52,695 nt of DNA from RPQK01 sp041946865 (GTDB taxonomy: Bacteria > Acidobacteriota > UBA6911 > RPQK01). Positions 1 through 9,398 of this stretch are shown here, piece by piece. Where the stretch lies: assembly GCA_041946865.1 (NCBI GenBank), contig JBHGBF010000007.1, positions 1-52,695 on the forward strand, read 5' to 3'. How positions within the stretch are numbered: position 1 is the first letter of the stretch; every line of letters starts with the position of its first letter. The position numbers and the translations under genes are program-made. The notes under the pieces were generated by a model. It was not told where the DNA came from, did no database searches, and saw nothing but the letters and a program-made list of their open reading frames with translations.

Positions 1-61
1 TCTGGTGGAGCAGGCCAGGTCGAAAGCCGGGGCGCCGATTTTTGCAATTGGCTCTTGAAGA

Positions 62-235
62 GTAGTTATATAGCAGCCACAGCCCGAGCCATGATGGAAG
101 ACGTGTACGGTTCTTCGGTAACTCACCCATAACGTGCTTTAAATAAGCAATTTCGCTAAGAGTGAGAAGAGTCAAGGAGGGAGCCATGCATTTATGTTGC
201 AGAACTCCCCGGGGCCAGATTACAGTCGAGCCGCC
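62..235 (+). promoter_or_regulatory. Leader copy 1 (relict upstream region of a TonB receptor gene)
   Basis: This stretch is a near copy of 4696-4872, the region in front of the second receptor gene. The two align almost base for base apart from small indels and scattered substitutions. Both keep a TGCTT-TAAAT-AAGCA hairpin, the word AAGAGTGAGAAGAGTC and a purine-rich AGGAGG-like run. Here the leader leads only into a broken signal-peptide coding stretch, and the next real gene starts at 461 with its own ribosome binding site. It may still act as promoter for the gene at 461. Bases 1-61 show nothing recognisable. Confidence 0.6.
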
Positions 236-415
236 ATGAAACAAATTTTCACCTCTCTCGTTCTGCTGACCTTTTCTTTCTTGGTTTCCGGTTTGTTCTG
301 TCCGTCGCTGCAGGCTCAGTATCCCCGCGGACGATCGTGGGTCGGATTGCCGACACAACCGGCGGGCTTTTTTCGGGTGCTTGCAGTACATTGTGCGCTT
401 TCATTGCGGTTCTAA
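236..415 (+). pseudogene. Relict 5' end of a TonB-dependent receptor gene
   Basis: The reading frame from ATG 236 encodes a signal peptide (MKQIFTSLVLLTFSFLVSGL) nearly identical to that of the receptor at 4873. Homology continues into the start of the carboxypeptidase-regulatory-like domain. A single base is missing between 330 and 331 compared with the intact copy, so the frame shifts right after the signal peptide and stops at 413-415. DNA similarity to the intact gene fades near 379. The rest of this receptor gene is absent and a different receptor starts at 461. I infer a duplication followed by deletion or gene replacement. Confidence 0.75.
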
Positions 416-460
416 GGCTCGACAGGAACCGGAGCCCACGCGGCTTATCCGGAGGAAATC

Positions 461-3400
461 ATGAACACGAAACCGATTCATCGCGCGGCTTGGGCGGTTT
501 GGATGTTAAGTCTGTGTCTCCCGTTTGCTCTCGCTCAAACGGAGACGGGCACCATCATGGGAATAGTCAGAGACCCCAGCGATGCAGTCGTCGGGGGCTG
601 TGTCGTGACAGTGATCAATGTGGACAAGGGAACCAGGAGAGAATCGATCGCGGACGAACAGGGGCATTATCGGGTCCCGCTTTTGACTCCTGGCAACTAT
701 CGGGTAGTGGTGCAACAAGAGGGTTTCCGCACGGTCAATCGGTCGGGGATCATCCTGCATGTCGACCAGACCGTAGTGGTAGACGTGGCACTGGAACTGG
801 GTTCGCTGACGTCGGAGGTTTCAGTTACTGAGGATGCGCCGTTGGTCACGACAAACGAACCCACACAGGCACAGGTGATTGATAACCAGAAGATAGTGGA
901 TCTACCGCTCAATGGCCGCGACTACATCCAATTGGCCTTGATTTCCGCCGGAACTAACCAACCTCCTCCAGGTGGACGCACGGGAGGCTTTGCAGGCAGC
1001 GGCATGCGGCCCACCCAGAACAACTACTTACTTGACGGCCTGGACAACAACAACAACCAGAACACTCTTCAGGCATTTCAGGCCGAAGTTGTCAAGCCTT
1101 CTGTTGACGCTATCCGAGAGTTCAAGGTAATGACCAACTCTTTCTCAGCCGAGTATGGGAGGGCATCCGGTGCAATAATCAGCGCGGCGCTGAAGTCGGG
1201 GAGCAATCGATTACATGGGACCGCGTATGAGTTCTTACGGAACGAGAAACTCGACGCTAAGAATTTTTTCGACTTGCCAAGCCAGCCAAAACCGCCGTTC
1301 AAACGGAATCAATTTGGGTTTTCCCTGGGTGGGCCAATACTGAAGGACAAGACCTTCTTTTTTGGCGATTACGAAGGGTCCAGGATCCGCGAGTCCCGTA
1401 CGGTGAACAACACGATACCAACGCCGAAGATGGTTCAGGGTGATTTCTCGGAATTGCTGCCCCAAACAATTATTTATGATCCCTTTACATACGATCCTGT
1501 GTCTAAGACTCGTAAACCTTTCACGAACAATATCATTCCCGCATCGATGCTTGATCCGATAGGGGTCAAAGTCGCGTCGTTCTATCCCCAGCCCAACAAG
1601 CCTGGTTTGACACAGAATTTCCTCTACAACCCGCCCGACCGCGAGGACGTGGATCGCTGGGATGTTAAGTTGGATCACACTTTCAGCTCAACTGACACGC
1701 TTTACGGGTGGTTCAGCTTTCAGCGGCGCAAGAATCCTGAATCCCCAAGTCTCCCGCCTCCGGCCTACGGCGGACTGGCAACTGCCAAACGTGAGCAAAA
1801 CGACGGACGTCACCTTGGAATCACGTACAACCGGGTTTTTTCTGCAAGCATGATTATGTCCGTCAAGGCAGGCTGGAACAGCATCTTCACCGCGGTAGAG
1901 CCACCTGAGAATAGGCGCTACAACGAGGAGCTTGGTCTGAAGGGCGTCGAGACGTCCCTCGCCGGCATGGCCATGTTCAATGTCGCTGCGGTAACGGGCG
2001 TCGGTATAGGGGCGACCACGCCAAACCTGGCTGGTTCTCAGACCCGGCAGGTTCTCGCGGACATGAGCAGAACGCACGGCAGGCACAGCACGAAGTTCGG
2101 GGTCAACGTGAGCTGGGTCCAGCAGTACTTGTCCAACCCGGGGCAAGCGCTCGGCATCTTCAATTTTAACGACGTCTTCACGAGAGACCCTAAGACGCTC
2201 AAAGGCGGGCGAGGCATAGCCGACTTGCTGTTGGGCACTGTTACTGGGGCTCAAGTGTCCGGTTGGACGTACCAGAACCTCCGTTCTCCGTTCTACGCTT
2301 TTTACCTGCAAGATGATTGGCGTCTAGGCTCACGGCTGACGTTTAATCTTGGCCTTCGCTACGAACTGCGCCCCCCCTGGGTCGAAACGGACAACGGGCT
2401 TTCCAACCTTGACTACACAGACCCGCACAATCCAAAGCTGGTGTTGGCAAAAGAAGGGTCAAGGTTTGACCGCGCCCTGGTGAGGACTGATGCGAATAAT
2501 TTCGGACCGCGCATCGGGTTTGCCTACCAGGTCTCGCGAAAGTTGGTGATTAGAAGTGGGTACGGGATCTACTATGGAAACACCGCCTGGTATGCGGGTT
2601 TAGCCACGAACCCGCCTTTTCGGTATGGGGTCGCACTCTCCACGGATTCCGTGCATCCAACCATCTTGCTCCATGAGGGGCTGCCAGAAGGTATAGTGAA
2701 GGCGGAAAACGCTGCAAACATCGCACTGCAGGTGCAGGAGCGGCAAGGCCACCTTCCGTATTCCCAGCAGTGGAGTTTGTCGGTTCAGAGAGAATTTCCT
2801 GGAGACCTTCTGTTTGACATAGGGTATTACGCAAATGTAGCCCACAAGCTCACCCGTCTTACCGATGAAAACTGGGCCCTGCCGGGACCGGGCGATATCA
2901 ACGCGCGTCGTCGGTGGACATCAATCTTCGTGCCCGGGGATAATGTAGTCGTCAGCCCTCTATCGACATTTAGCATTGGTCACCGGGAAGGCAACTCGAA
3001 CTTCCATTCGTTGCAGGCACGAATGGAGAAGCGACTCTCGCACGGACTCAGCTTCCTGACTTCGTACATGTGGTCGAAGACTATCGGGGATTCAAATGAG
3101 GGGGCATCGACTGGTTTCACTGCAGATTACAATCCTCAAAATCCTCGCGACTTCAGGGCGGAGCGGGGTCTGGCCGACGAACACCGGGCGCACCGGTTCG
3201 TGACGAGCTACGTTTACGAGCTCCCCTTTGGTACAGGCAAGACCTACCTGGCGGATATGCATCCCGTTGTTAACAGCATACTAGGAGGTTGGAGTTGTGC
3301 TGGCATAGCGGTTCTTTCTTCCGGTCGCCCTGTGAACCTCGGTGTGATGGGGAATCCATCGAACACAGGAATGCCTGATCGTCCGAATGTTCTGAAGGAC

Positions 3401-3724
3401 TGGCGCCTCAGCAAGGAGGAACGAAGCATCGATCGTTGGTTTGACACAACAGCATTTGTGGCTAATGCCCCTTATACTTACGGGAATGCTGCCCGGAACC
3501 TGCTTGAGGGTCCGGGCAGCGTGAACTTCGACTTCGCTCTCTATAAGGACTTTCGGATCACGAACGAGAGGAGACTGCAGGTCCGCGTCGAGGCCTTCAA
3601 CCTGTTCAACACGCCTCAGTTCGGTGCCCCTAACGCCATAGTGGGTAATTCGAACTTTGGCAAGATCTCGTCTATCGATGGACGGCCGCGCAACCTGCAG
3701 ATTGGGCTCAAGTTCATTTTCTGA
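461..3724 (+). CDS. TonB-dependent receptor, Oar-like
   Basis: This is an outer-membrane receptor of 1087 residues expected to import a bulky ligand, probably an oligosaccharide, using TonB energy. ATG 461 is preceded by GGAGGAAATC, a good ribosome binding site, and opens a Sec signal peptide (residues 1 to about 25, ending ALAQ). A carboxypeptidase-regulatory-like beta-sandwich follows at about 27-115 (TGTIMGIVRDP...LTPGNYRV). The plug domain begins near 140 with LPLNGRDYIQ, and the rest is beta-barrel ending in LKFIF, a typical barrel terminus. No SusD-like lipoprotein is adjacent, which fits acidobacterial Oar-type receptors. The esterase gene follows after 12 bp, so the two are probably co-transcribed. 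The substrate cannot be read from sequence; the sulfatase-rich setting suggests a sulfated glycan. Confidence 0.93.
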   Translation: MNTKPIHRAAWAVWMLSLCLPFALAQTETGTIMGIVRDPSDAVVGGCVVTVINVDKGTRRESIADEQGHYRVPLLTPGNYRVVVQQEGFRTVNRSGIILHVDQTVVVDVALELGSLTSEVSVTEDAPLVTTNEPTQAQVIDNQKIVDLPLNGRDYIQLALISAGTNQPPPGGRTGGFAGSGMRPTQNNYLLDGLDNNNNQNTLQAFQAEVVKPSVDAIREFKVMTNSFSAEYGRASGAIISAALKSGSNRLHGTAYEFLRNEKLDAKNFFDLPSQPKPPFKRNQFGFSLGGPILKDKTFFFGDYEGSRIRESRTVNNTIPTPKMVQGDFSELLPQTIIYDPFTYDPVSKTRKPFTNNIIPASMLDPIGVKVASFYPQPNKPGLTQNFLYNPPDREDVDRWDVKLDHTFSSTDTLYGWFSFQRRKNPESPSLPPPAYGGLATAKREQNDGRHLGITYNRVFSASMIMSVKAGWNSIFTAVEPPENRRYNEELGLKGVETSLAGMAMFNVAAVTGVGIGATTPNLAGSQTRQVLADMSRTHGRHSTKFGVNVSWVQQYLSNPGQALGIFNFNDVFTRDPKTLKGGRGIADLLLGTVTGAQVSGWTYQNLRSPFYAFYLQDDWRLGSRLTFNLGLRYELRPPWVETDNGLSNLDYTDPHNPKLVLAKEGSRFDRALVRTDANNFGPRIGFAYQVSRKLVIRSGYGIYYGNTAWYAGLATNPPFRYGVALSTDSVHPTILLHEGLPEGIVKAENAANIALQVQERQGHLPYSQQWSLSVQREFPGDLLFDIGYYANVAHKLTRLTDENWALPGPGDINARRRWTSIFVPGDNVVVSPLSTFSIGHREGNSNFHSLQARMEKRLSHGLSFLTSYMWSKTIGDSNEGASTGFTADYNPQNPRDFRAERGLADEHRAHRFVTSYVYELPFGTGKTYLADMHPVVNSILGGWSCAGIAVLSSGRPVNLGVMGNPSNTGMPDRPNVLKDWRLSKEERSIDRWFDTTAFVANAPYTYGNAARNLLEGPGSVNFDFALYKDFRITNERRLQVRVEAFNLFNTPQFGAPNAIVGNSNFGKISSIDGRPRNLQIGLKFIF

Positions 3725-3736
3725 TCACCGGCTGCT

Positions 3737-4642
3737 ATGAAACAAACTATCAAATCAATTGCGGCGCTGTTGCTTATTTTCATCACTGGCGGTTTGTTGC
3801 CTTCTGATTTGCAGGGCCAGGATCGTGCCGGGGCGCCCTATTCAGATCCCCAGCCCAGGCACGCGGCGATTTCATACGGGAGTCATCCCAGGAATGTGAT
3901 GGATCTGTGGATCGCCAGGCGTGACGACGGCAAACCGTCGCCTGTGGTTTTCTTCTTCCACGGCGGCGGATTCCGCGCCGGGAGCCGCTTTGAGGTCGCC
4001 GCTCCCACTTGGGATCTGCGTAAACCGCTGCTGGCTGCTGGTATCTCCGTCGTTTCGATCGATTACCGGCTGGACCCATCTCTCAAGCTTCCCGAAAAAC
4101 TCGCCGATATCGCCCGATCGGTTCAGTGGTTGCGTCATCACGCGGCCGAATATCACATCGACACAGAGCGGGTGGCTGCCTATGGCAGTTCAGCTGGGGC
4201 CGGGGCCGCTTTCTGGCTGGCTACCCACGACGACATGGCGAACCCGGATTCCGCAGATCCGGTGCTCCGCCAATCGACCCGGCTCGCTGCGGTCGGCGGC
4301 TTCAACGTTCAGGCCACCTATGATGTGAGGCAATGGGGGAAGCTGCTGGATATCCCTGAGGGGAGGATTCAGGAACAATACCAGGCCAGAATCAAGCAGA
4401 CGAGTGACGCGGAATTCCAAGCGATTCAAAAAGACTACGACATGCTGGCCATGTTAGACGCACACGATCCCCCGATGCACTTCGAGAACGATCAGAATCC
4501 CCCTGAACAGATGCTCGGCCACTATCCCGGTCATCTTGTGGCAATCAAGCGCAAGGCCGACCAGTTGGGGGTCGAGTGTGTCCTGGGAAACCTGGAAGAC
4601 CGGGGCAAGTTCTTCATCCGACACCTTAACCGCGAACGCTGA
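3737..4642 (+). CDS. Exported alpha/beta-hydrolase (esterase/BD-FAE-like)
   Basis: A 301-residue serine hydrolase with a Sec signal peptide (residues 1 to about 28). The oxyanion-hole motif HGGG lies at 75-78 and the nucleophile elbow GSSAG at 150-154, making Ser152 the likely nucleophile. These are hallmarks of the hormone-sensitive-lipase/BD-FAE group, whose members often remove acyl groups from polysaccharides. The C-terminal part is less typical: no clear Asp and His of the triad stand out, and the last 20 residues are short on familiar motifs, so activity is not certain. It follows the receptor gene by 12 bp. A role in removing acetyl or feruloyl groups from an imported glycan is an inference. 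Confidence 0.85.
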   Translation: MKQTIKSIAALLLIFITGGLLPSDLQGQDRAGAPYSDPQPRHAAISYGSHPRNVMDLWIARRDDGKPSPVVFFFHGGGFRAGSRFEVAAPTWDLRKPLLAAGISVVSIDYRLDPSLKLPEKLADIARSVQWLRHHAAEYHIDTERVAAYGSSAGAGAAFWLATHDDMANPDSADPVLRQSTRLAAVGGFNVQATYDVRQWGKLLDIPEGRIQEQYQARIKQTSDAEFQAIQKDYDMLAMLDAHDPPMHFENDQNPPEQMLGHYPGHLVAIKRKADQLGVECVLGNLEDRGKFFIRHLNRER

Positions 4643-4695
4643 TTGAGACCATTCCAGCGGCTCTGTGGTCAGATCCAGGGGAGGATAGAAGGCCT

Positions 4696-4872
4696 GTAGT
4701 TATATAGCAGCCACAGCCCGCTATAGCCATGATGGAAGACGTGTGCGGTTCTTCGGCAACTCACCCATAACATGCTTTAAATAAGCAATCTCACCAAGAG
4801 TGAGAAGAGTCAGGAGGGGAGTCGCGCAATTATGTTGCAGAACTCCCAGTGCCGGATTACAGTCGAGCCGCC
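4696..4872 (+). promoter_or_regulatory. Leader copy 2, upstream of the second TonB receptor
   Basis: This region precedes receptor 2 and is duplicated at 62-235. It holds a TGCTT-TAAAT-AAGCA hairpin (about 4774-4788), a CTCAC-CAAGA-GTGAG hairpin just after it, and AGGAGGGG at about 4812. The purine run suits translation of the short frame from ATG 4832 better than the receptor start at 4873. Conservation between copies extends through the untranslated part, which suggests a shared promoter or RNA control element. No confident -35/-10 pair was assigned. Confidence 0.5.
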
Positions 4873-4876
4873 ATGA
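4832..4876 (+). CDS. Possible 14-codon leader peptide overlapping the receptor start
   Basis: ATG 4832 lies downstream of an AGGAGG-like run at about 4812 and opens a 14-residue frame (MLQNSQCRITVEPP). Its stop TGA (4874-4876) overlaps the receptor ATG (4873) as ATGA, the usual layout for translational coupling. The receptor ATG has no Shine-Dalgarno sequence of its own, which supports re-initiation after the short frame. In the relict copy upstream an indel puts this frame in phase with the receptor signal, so the arrangement is not conserved there. The peptide may have no function beyond coupling. Confidence 0.25.
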   Translation: MLQNSQCRITVEPP

Positions 4877-7800
4877 AACAAATTTTCACCTCTCTCGCTT
4901 TGCTGACCTTTTCTTTCTTGGTTTCCGGTTGGTTCTGTCCGTCGCTGTGGGCCCAGGATCCCCGCGGCACGATCGTGGGCCGTATCGCCGACACGACCGG
5001 CGGCGTCATTCCGGGTGTGACCGTGCAGGCGAGGAATCTCGCAACCAATGTCATGGTAGCGACGCTGACCAACGATGTGGGGTTGTACGAGATTCGCTAT
5101 CTGCTGCCGGGTTCCTATGAAATAAGGGGCGAGTTGGCCGGTTTCAAGACCTGGGTGCGGCCAAGCGTGGAGTTGCGCACCGGGGATCGCATCGCGATCG
5201 ATATCGTTCTGGAGGTCGGTGAGCCTTCCGACGTGGTTCAAGTGACCACGCAAACCCCGGTTTTGGATACGACCGGGGCCAGCCTCGGCGAAGTCCTGAC
5301 CTCGCGGCAGGTTTCGGAACTGCCCGCGCGCAATGGCAATCTTTCCTGGGTTTTCGGTTTGGTGCCAGGCGTGGTGTTGGGGGGTATCGCAGGGGACGGT
5401 CCCTGGAACCCCGCCACAGCTAGCAACGTGATGGTGAGTGGGGCTGGCCCGGGGGCATTCGATTACAGCGTGGACGGTGTGAGCAACAATTCATACAGTG
5501 GCCAGCCCGCTCTCATTCCTCCGGCCGAGATGGTCCAGGAAGTGCAGATCCAGACGTCTCCCTATGATGCACAGGTAGGGCACACCTTGGCGGGGGCTAT
5601 CAGCATAAGCATGAAGTCGGGAACCAACAAGCTTCACGGAACGGTGGGTTTCTCAGGGGCGAACGGACCCATGTTCGCCCGCAGCTTTTTCGTCAACAAC
5701 AGACTTTACGATCCCGCAACTGGCCCAGTCACTGATGAGAAGATCAAGGCCTCCACGCCGCCGCAGAACTGGTATCAATACGACGCGTCCGTTGGCGGAC
5801 CGGTTTACCTTCCTGGCCTGTACGACGGCCGGGACAAGACCTTCTGGATGTTCGGCTGGCAGAGCCACAACCGAGACACCAGCTTTACCAATTTCTTCAG
5901 TGTTCCCACCGAAGCCATGAGAAACGGCGATTTTTCGGCCTTATTGGCCCTGGGTCCCAGCTACCAGATTTACGATCCGGCCACCACGGTTCCGGCGCCC
6001 AATAACCGGGTTCGGCGCCAGCCCTTCGCGGGCAATATCATCCCCCAAAACCGCATTGACCCGGTCGCGCGAAAACTCCTGAAGTACTATCCTGCTCCGA
6101 ACGTGGTCGGGACCGCCGATTTCCAGAACAACTACTCCGTCGATGCCCAGGATACGAAAGACCTCTACCAGCCGATAGTCCGTGTGGACCACAATTTCAG
6201 CGAGAACTGGCGCATGTTTGTCCGGTACTCACATTCGGACTTCCTATCGAAAATGGACAAGGTCATCCCCGGCAGCGAGGTGCGGGGACGTCTCCGCCGG
6301 CGGCCGCACCGCGGCGTCGCCCTTGACAATGTCTTCGTGATGTCGCCTCGGCTGGTGCTCGACGTTCGGTACGGACTCAACTGGTTCAGGGAACACCAGA
6401 CCTACGAGAACCTGGGTTGGGACCTCACGGAGTTCGGCTTTCCGGCCAGTCTGATTGGTCAGCTGGATGCCCAGGGCGTCACCTTCCCCCTTATTAATGT
6501 GGCCGGTATGTTGCCGCTCGGAAACGACGGCGGCTTCAGCCAGAAGTACTACCAGCACACCTTGCTCAACGTGTTGACCTGGACCAGGAAGAGCCACAGC
6601 ATCAAAACCGGCATTGACGGCCGTCTGATTTTCGAGAACGCCATCACTTACGGCAACGTATCGCCGCGACTTGACTTCGCCCAGGCGTACACGCGAGGGC
6701 CTTTGGACAATTCCCCGGTTGCTCCGGCCGGGCAGGGGGTTGCGAGCTTCCTGCTGGGGATCCCAAGCGGCGGATGGGCCGACGTCAACGATTCCCGCGC
6801 GGAGTCGACCCGGTTCTACGGGTTGTTCATCCAGGACGACTGGCGCGTGGCCCCGAGCTTGACCCTGAATCTGGGCCTGCGATGGGAGTATGAGAGCCCG
6901 ATCACCGAGCGGTTCAACCGAACGACTCGCCAGTTTGATTTCCTGACCCCGAATCCAATCCAGGCGCAAGCGCAGGCCAATTACGCGAAAAACCCTATCC
7001 CGGAAATCCCGGTCGGGCAGTTCCAAACCCTCGGCGGCGTGACGTTTGCCGGTGTTGGCGGCAATCCGCGCCTGGTTCGCGAGCCGCATTACCAGACGTT
7101 CATGCCCAGAATCGGATTTGCCTACAATTTCAAACGCAAGATGGTCGTGAGGGGCGGGTACGGTCTCTTCTACGGCCTCCTTGGGAGCGAGTGGACGGAC
7201 ACGTCGCAGCCCGGTTACAACTACCGCACGAACATCATCCCGAGTAACGACAGCGGTCAAACCTACATTGCCTCCATTTCGAATCCCCTCCCCAACGGAC
7301 TGACGCGCCCTGCCGGGTCATCGGGTGGTTTGACAACGTTCCTGGGCCTGAGTCCGGCGTTTTTCGAAGAGGATGGGCGACGCCCCTACAATCAGCGTTG
7401 GAGCTTGAATGTCCAGTGGGAGCCAACCGCGCGAAACGTCATCGAAATCGGCTATATTGGCTCCCGTGCCGTGCGCCTTCGGTCCGTCCGGCAGCTGAAT
7501 CCGGTCCCAGCCCAGTATCTGAGCACATCCCCCGCACGAGACCAGCAGAGGATCAACTTTCTGTCTGCCCTGGTGACTAATCCTTTCAAGGGGATTGCGG
7601 CCTTCCAGGGATCGTCTTTCTACTCTGCCAACAGTCTCAGCCGGTCTCAGCTGCTGCGCCCCTACCCGCATTTCGGCGACCTTTCCACCCAGGTCCCGAC
7701 CGGCTCCGCCTGGTATCATGCGGGCACCCTTCGCTACGAGCGCCGTTTCGCCAAGGGCCTCCAGGTCAGTGCCAATTACACCTGGTCGAAAACCATGCAG

Positions 7801-8388
7801 GCGACCACTTACCTGAATGAAACCGACCCTGTACCGGAGCACGTGATTTCCGGGATGGATCATGATCACCATCTCACGGTTAACAGTCTGTACGAGTTGC
7901 CGTTCGGAAAGGGGAGGTTAATGGCGAGCTCGGCCCCGCCATGGCTGGACCACATCATAGGCGGCTGGCAATTACAGGCCATCTATCAGGCCCAGAGCGG
8001 CGCGCCGTTGCAGTTGGGTAACGTCATTTTCACGGGAAATCCCGCCGACCTTGCACTTTCGGGCGACGAGCGCTCAATCTATCGATGGTTTGACACGGGC
8101 ATATTTGAGCGCGATCCCCAAAAACAGCTCGCTTCCAACATCCGAACCGTTTCCTCACGCACGGCGGCGGTCCGCGAACCGGGAATCGACATTTGGGATC
8201 TGTCGATAATGAAGAAGATCCGGCTCCGGGAAGGCCTCAGACTGCAACTGCAATGCGAGGCGCAGGGGGCCATGAATCATCCCTACCTTTTCCCTCCAAA
8301 CATGAATCCGGCTAACAGCTTGTTTGGGACGATTTCGAGGATTGAAGGGGAACGCACCATCTTCGCCGGGATGAAGCTCATCTTCTGA
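4873..8388 (+). CDS. TonB-dependent receptor, Oar-like
   Basis: An outer-membrane receptor of 1171 residues. I place the start at ATG 4873, which gives a clean signal peptide (residues 1 to about 28, ending LWAQ). An in-frame GTG at 4849 is possible but is not conserved in the duplicated leader. A carboxypeptidase-regulatory-like domain lies at about 29-115 (GTIVGRIADTTGGVIPGVTV), followed by a plug with LPARNGNLSW in place of the usual LPLNGR motif. The barrel ends in FAGMKLIF. Its body differs clearly from receptor 1, so the two probably bind different ligands. The RpiR-type regulator gene begins 64 bp downstream, and sulfatases follow. Confidence 0.92.
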   Translation: MKQIFTSLALLTFSFLVSGWFCPSLWAQDPRGTIVGRIADTTGGVIPGVTVQARNLATNVMVATLTNDVGLYEIRYLLPGSYEIRGELAGFKTWVRPSVELRTGDRIAIDIVLEVGEPSDVVQVTTQTPVLDTTGASLGEVLTSRQVSELPARNGNLSWVFGLVPGVVLGGIAGDGPWNPATASNVMVSGAGPGAFDYSVDGVSNNSYSGQPALIPPAEMVQEVQIQTSPYDAQVGHTLAGAISISMKSGTNKLHGTVGFSGANGPMFARSFFVNNRLYDPATGPVTDEKIKASTPPQNWYQYDASVGGPVYLPGLYDGRDKTFWMFGWQSHNRDTSFTNFFSVPTEAMRNGDFSALLALGPSYQIYDPATTVPAPNNRVRRQPFAGNIIPQNRIDPVARKLLKYYPAPNVVGTADFQNNYSVDAQDTKDLYQPIVRVDHNFSENWRMFVRYSHSDFLSKMDKVIPGSEVRGRLRRRPHRGVALDNVFVMSPRLVLDVRYGLNWFREHQTYENLGWDLTEFGFPASLIGQLDAQGVTFPLINVAGMLPLGNDGGFSQKYYQHTLLNVLTWTRKSHSIKTGIDGRLIFENAITYGNVSPRLDFAQAYTRGPLDNSPVAPAGQGVASFLLGIPSGGWADVNDSRAESTRFYGLFIQDDWRVAPSLTLNLGLRWEYESPITERFNRTTRQFDFLTPNPIQAQAQANYAKNPIPEIPVGQFQTLGGVTFAGVGGNPRLVREPHYQTFMPRIGFAYNFKRKMVVRGGYGLFYGLLGSEWTDTSQPGYNYRTNIIPSNDSGQTYIASISNPLPNGLTRPAGSSGGLTTFLGLSPAFFEEDGRRPYNQRWSLNVQWEPTARNVIEIGYIGSRAVRLRSVRQLNPVPAQYLSTSPARDQQRINFLSALVTNPFKGIAAFQGSSFYSANSLSRSQLLRPYPHFGDLSTQVPTGSAWYHAGTLRYERRFAKGLQVSANYTWSKTMQATTYLNETDPVPEHVISGMDHDHHLTVNSLYELPFGKGRLMASSAPPWLDHIIGGWQLQAIYQAQSGAPLQLGNVIFTGNPADLALSGDERSIYRWFDTGIFERDPQKQLASNIRTVSSRTAAVREPGIDIWDLSIMKKIRLREGLRLQLQCEAQGAMNHPYLFPPNMNPANSLFGTISRIEGERTIFAGMKLIF

Positions 8389-8452
8389 TGTGCGACACTG
8401 TTTATCCGGCCGGCAGGAATGCACTGCCGGCCGCGTGGAGTGTAGACAGAGA

Positions 8453-9385
8453 ATGGCGACCAAGCGAACAACCAAGAAAGAAGAGAGTCGGTCGCGGCCC
8501 TCTGAAATCGGTGCCAACGAGACCCGGGTGACAAGTCAGAGCGACTGTCTGAACCGGATCGCTTCGAAACGACACAGCCTGACTGGAAAAGACAAGGAGA
8601 TTGCCTCCTACATCCTGAACCACCAGTCTGAATTCGTGAAGCTGACCATCTACGAGCTCAGCGCGCAAGTCGGGGTCAGTACGGCATCCATTACTCGTTT
8701 TGCCAGGAGAATGGGCCACAAGGGTTACAACGACCTAAGAATAGCCATGGCCCATTCATTGGGTGCCCGAGGGCCTGAGCCCTTTCAATTGAACGCGGAC
8801 GGCTCCACCCCTGAGTCCAAAATCGAGATGGTCTTCCAGCAGAACATCGTCTCACTGCGCGAAACGCTGAGGAGCATCTCGAAGGAGAATCTCATCCGAG
8901 CCGCCGACGCCTGCTCCAGGGCGAATAAGGTGTACTTCTACGGAGTGGGAGCATCAGGTCTGGTTGCCCAGGATGCGGCAGGGTGGATGGCGCTGCTTGG
9001 AATTCAGGCCGAGGCGTTCTCCGATCCTTACCGCCAGCTGGCCTCTTGTGTCCACTTGGGAAAAGGCGATGTGGCGTGGGGAGTCTCACACACCGGTACC
9101 TCCCGGCCGGTGATTGACTCTCTCCGCATCGCCAGGGAATCGGGTGCGAGTACCATCTGCACCACCAATTACAGTGATGCGCCTTTGGTGGAGCTCGCGG
9201 ACATAGCCCTAGTCACCAGGTCGTCCGAGAAGCACATCCACGTGGCGGCACTTTCCTCCAGGATCGCACAGCTCTGCGTTTTCGATGCGGTTTACACGTT
9301 GATGAGCGCGTCGCTCACAGGCAAAATCGTAAAACGGCTGTCCCGGCTGGAGGATTACGTAATCGACATTTTGCGGAAGAGTTGA
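8453..9385 (+). CDS. RpiR/MurR-type transcriptional regulator (HTH plus SIS domain)
   Basis: A 310-residue cytoplasmic regulator. The N-terminal helix-turn-helix (about 25-100) carries the family pattern KLTIYELSAQVGVSTASITR. The C-terminal sugar isomerase (SIS) domain (about 125-270) includes YFYGVGASG and SHTGTSRPVIDSL, the phosphosugar-binding loops. Family members sense phosphorylated sugars or amino sugars and control their catabolic genes. ATG 8453 is preferred over an upstream GTG at 8390 because the extra residues are not domain-like. It lies between the receptor and sulfatase genes (13 bp before the latter), so it is the natural candidate for local control. The effector is unknown. 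Confidence 0.9.
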   Translation: MATKRTTKKEESRSRPSEIGANETRVTSQSDCLNRIASKRHSLTGKDKEIASYILNHQSEFVKLTIYELSAQVGVSTASITRFARRMGHKGYNDLRIAMAHSLGARGPEPFQLNADGSTPESKIEMVFQQNIVSLRETLRSISKENLIRAADACSRANKVYFYGVGASGLVAQDAAGWMALLGIQAEAFSDPYRQLASCVHLGKGDVAWGVSHTGTSRPVIDSLRIARESGASTICTTNYSDAPLVELADIALVTRSSEKHIHVAALSSRIAQLCVFDAVYTLMSASLTGKIVKRLSRLEDYVIDILRKS

Positions 9386-9398
9386 ACTGGGAGCTGTC

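Noticed and set aside
6244..7260. Minus-strand open frame of 338 codons
   Set aside because: Antisense to receptor 2, with no domain or start signal; explained by codon bias of the receptor gene.
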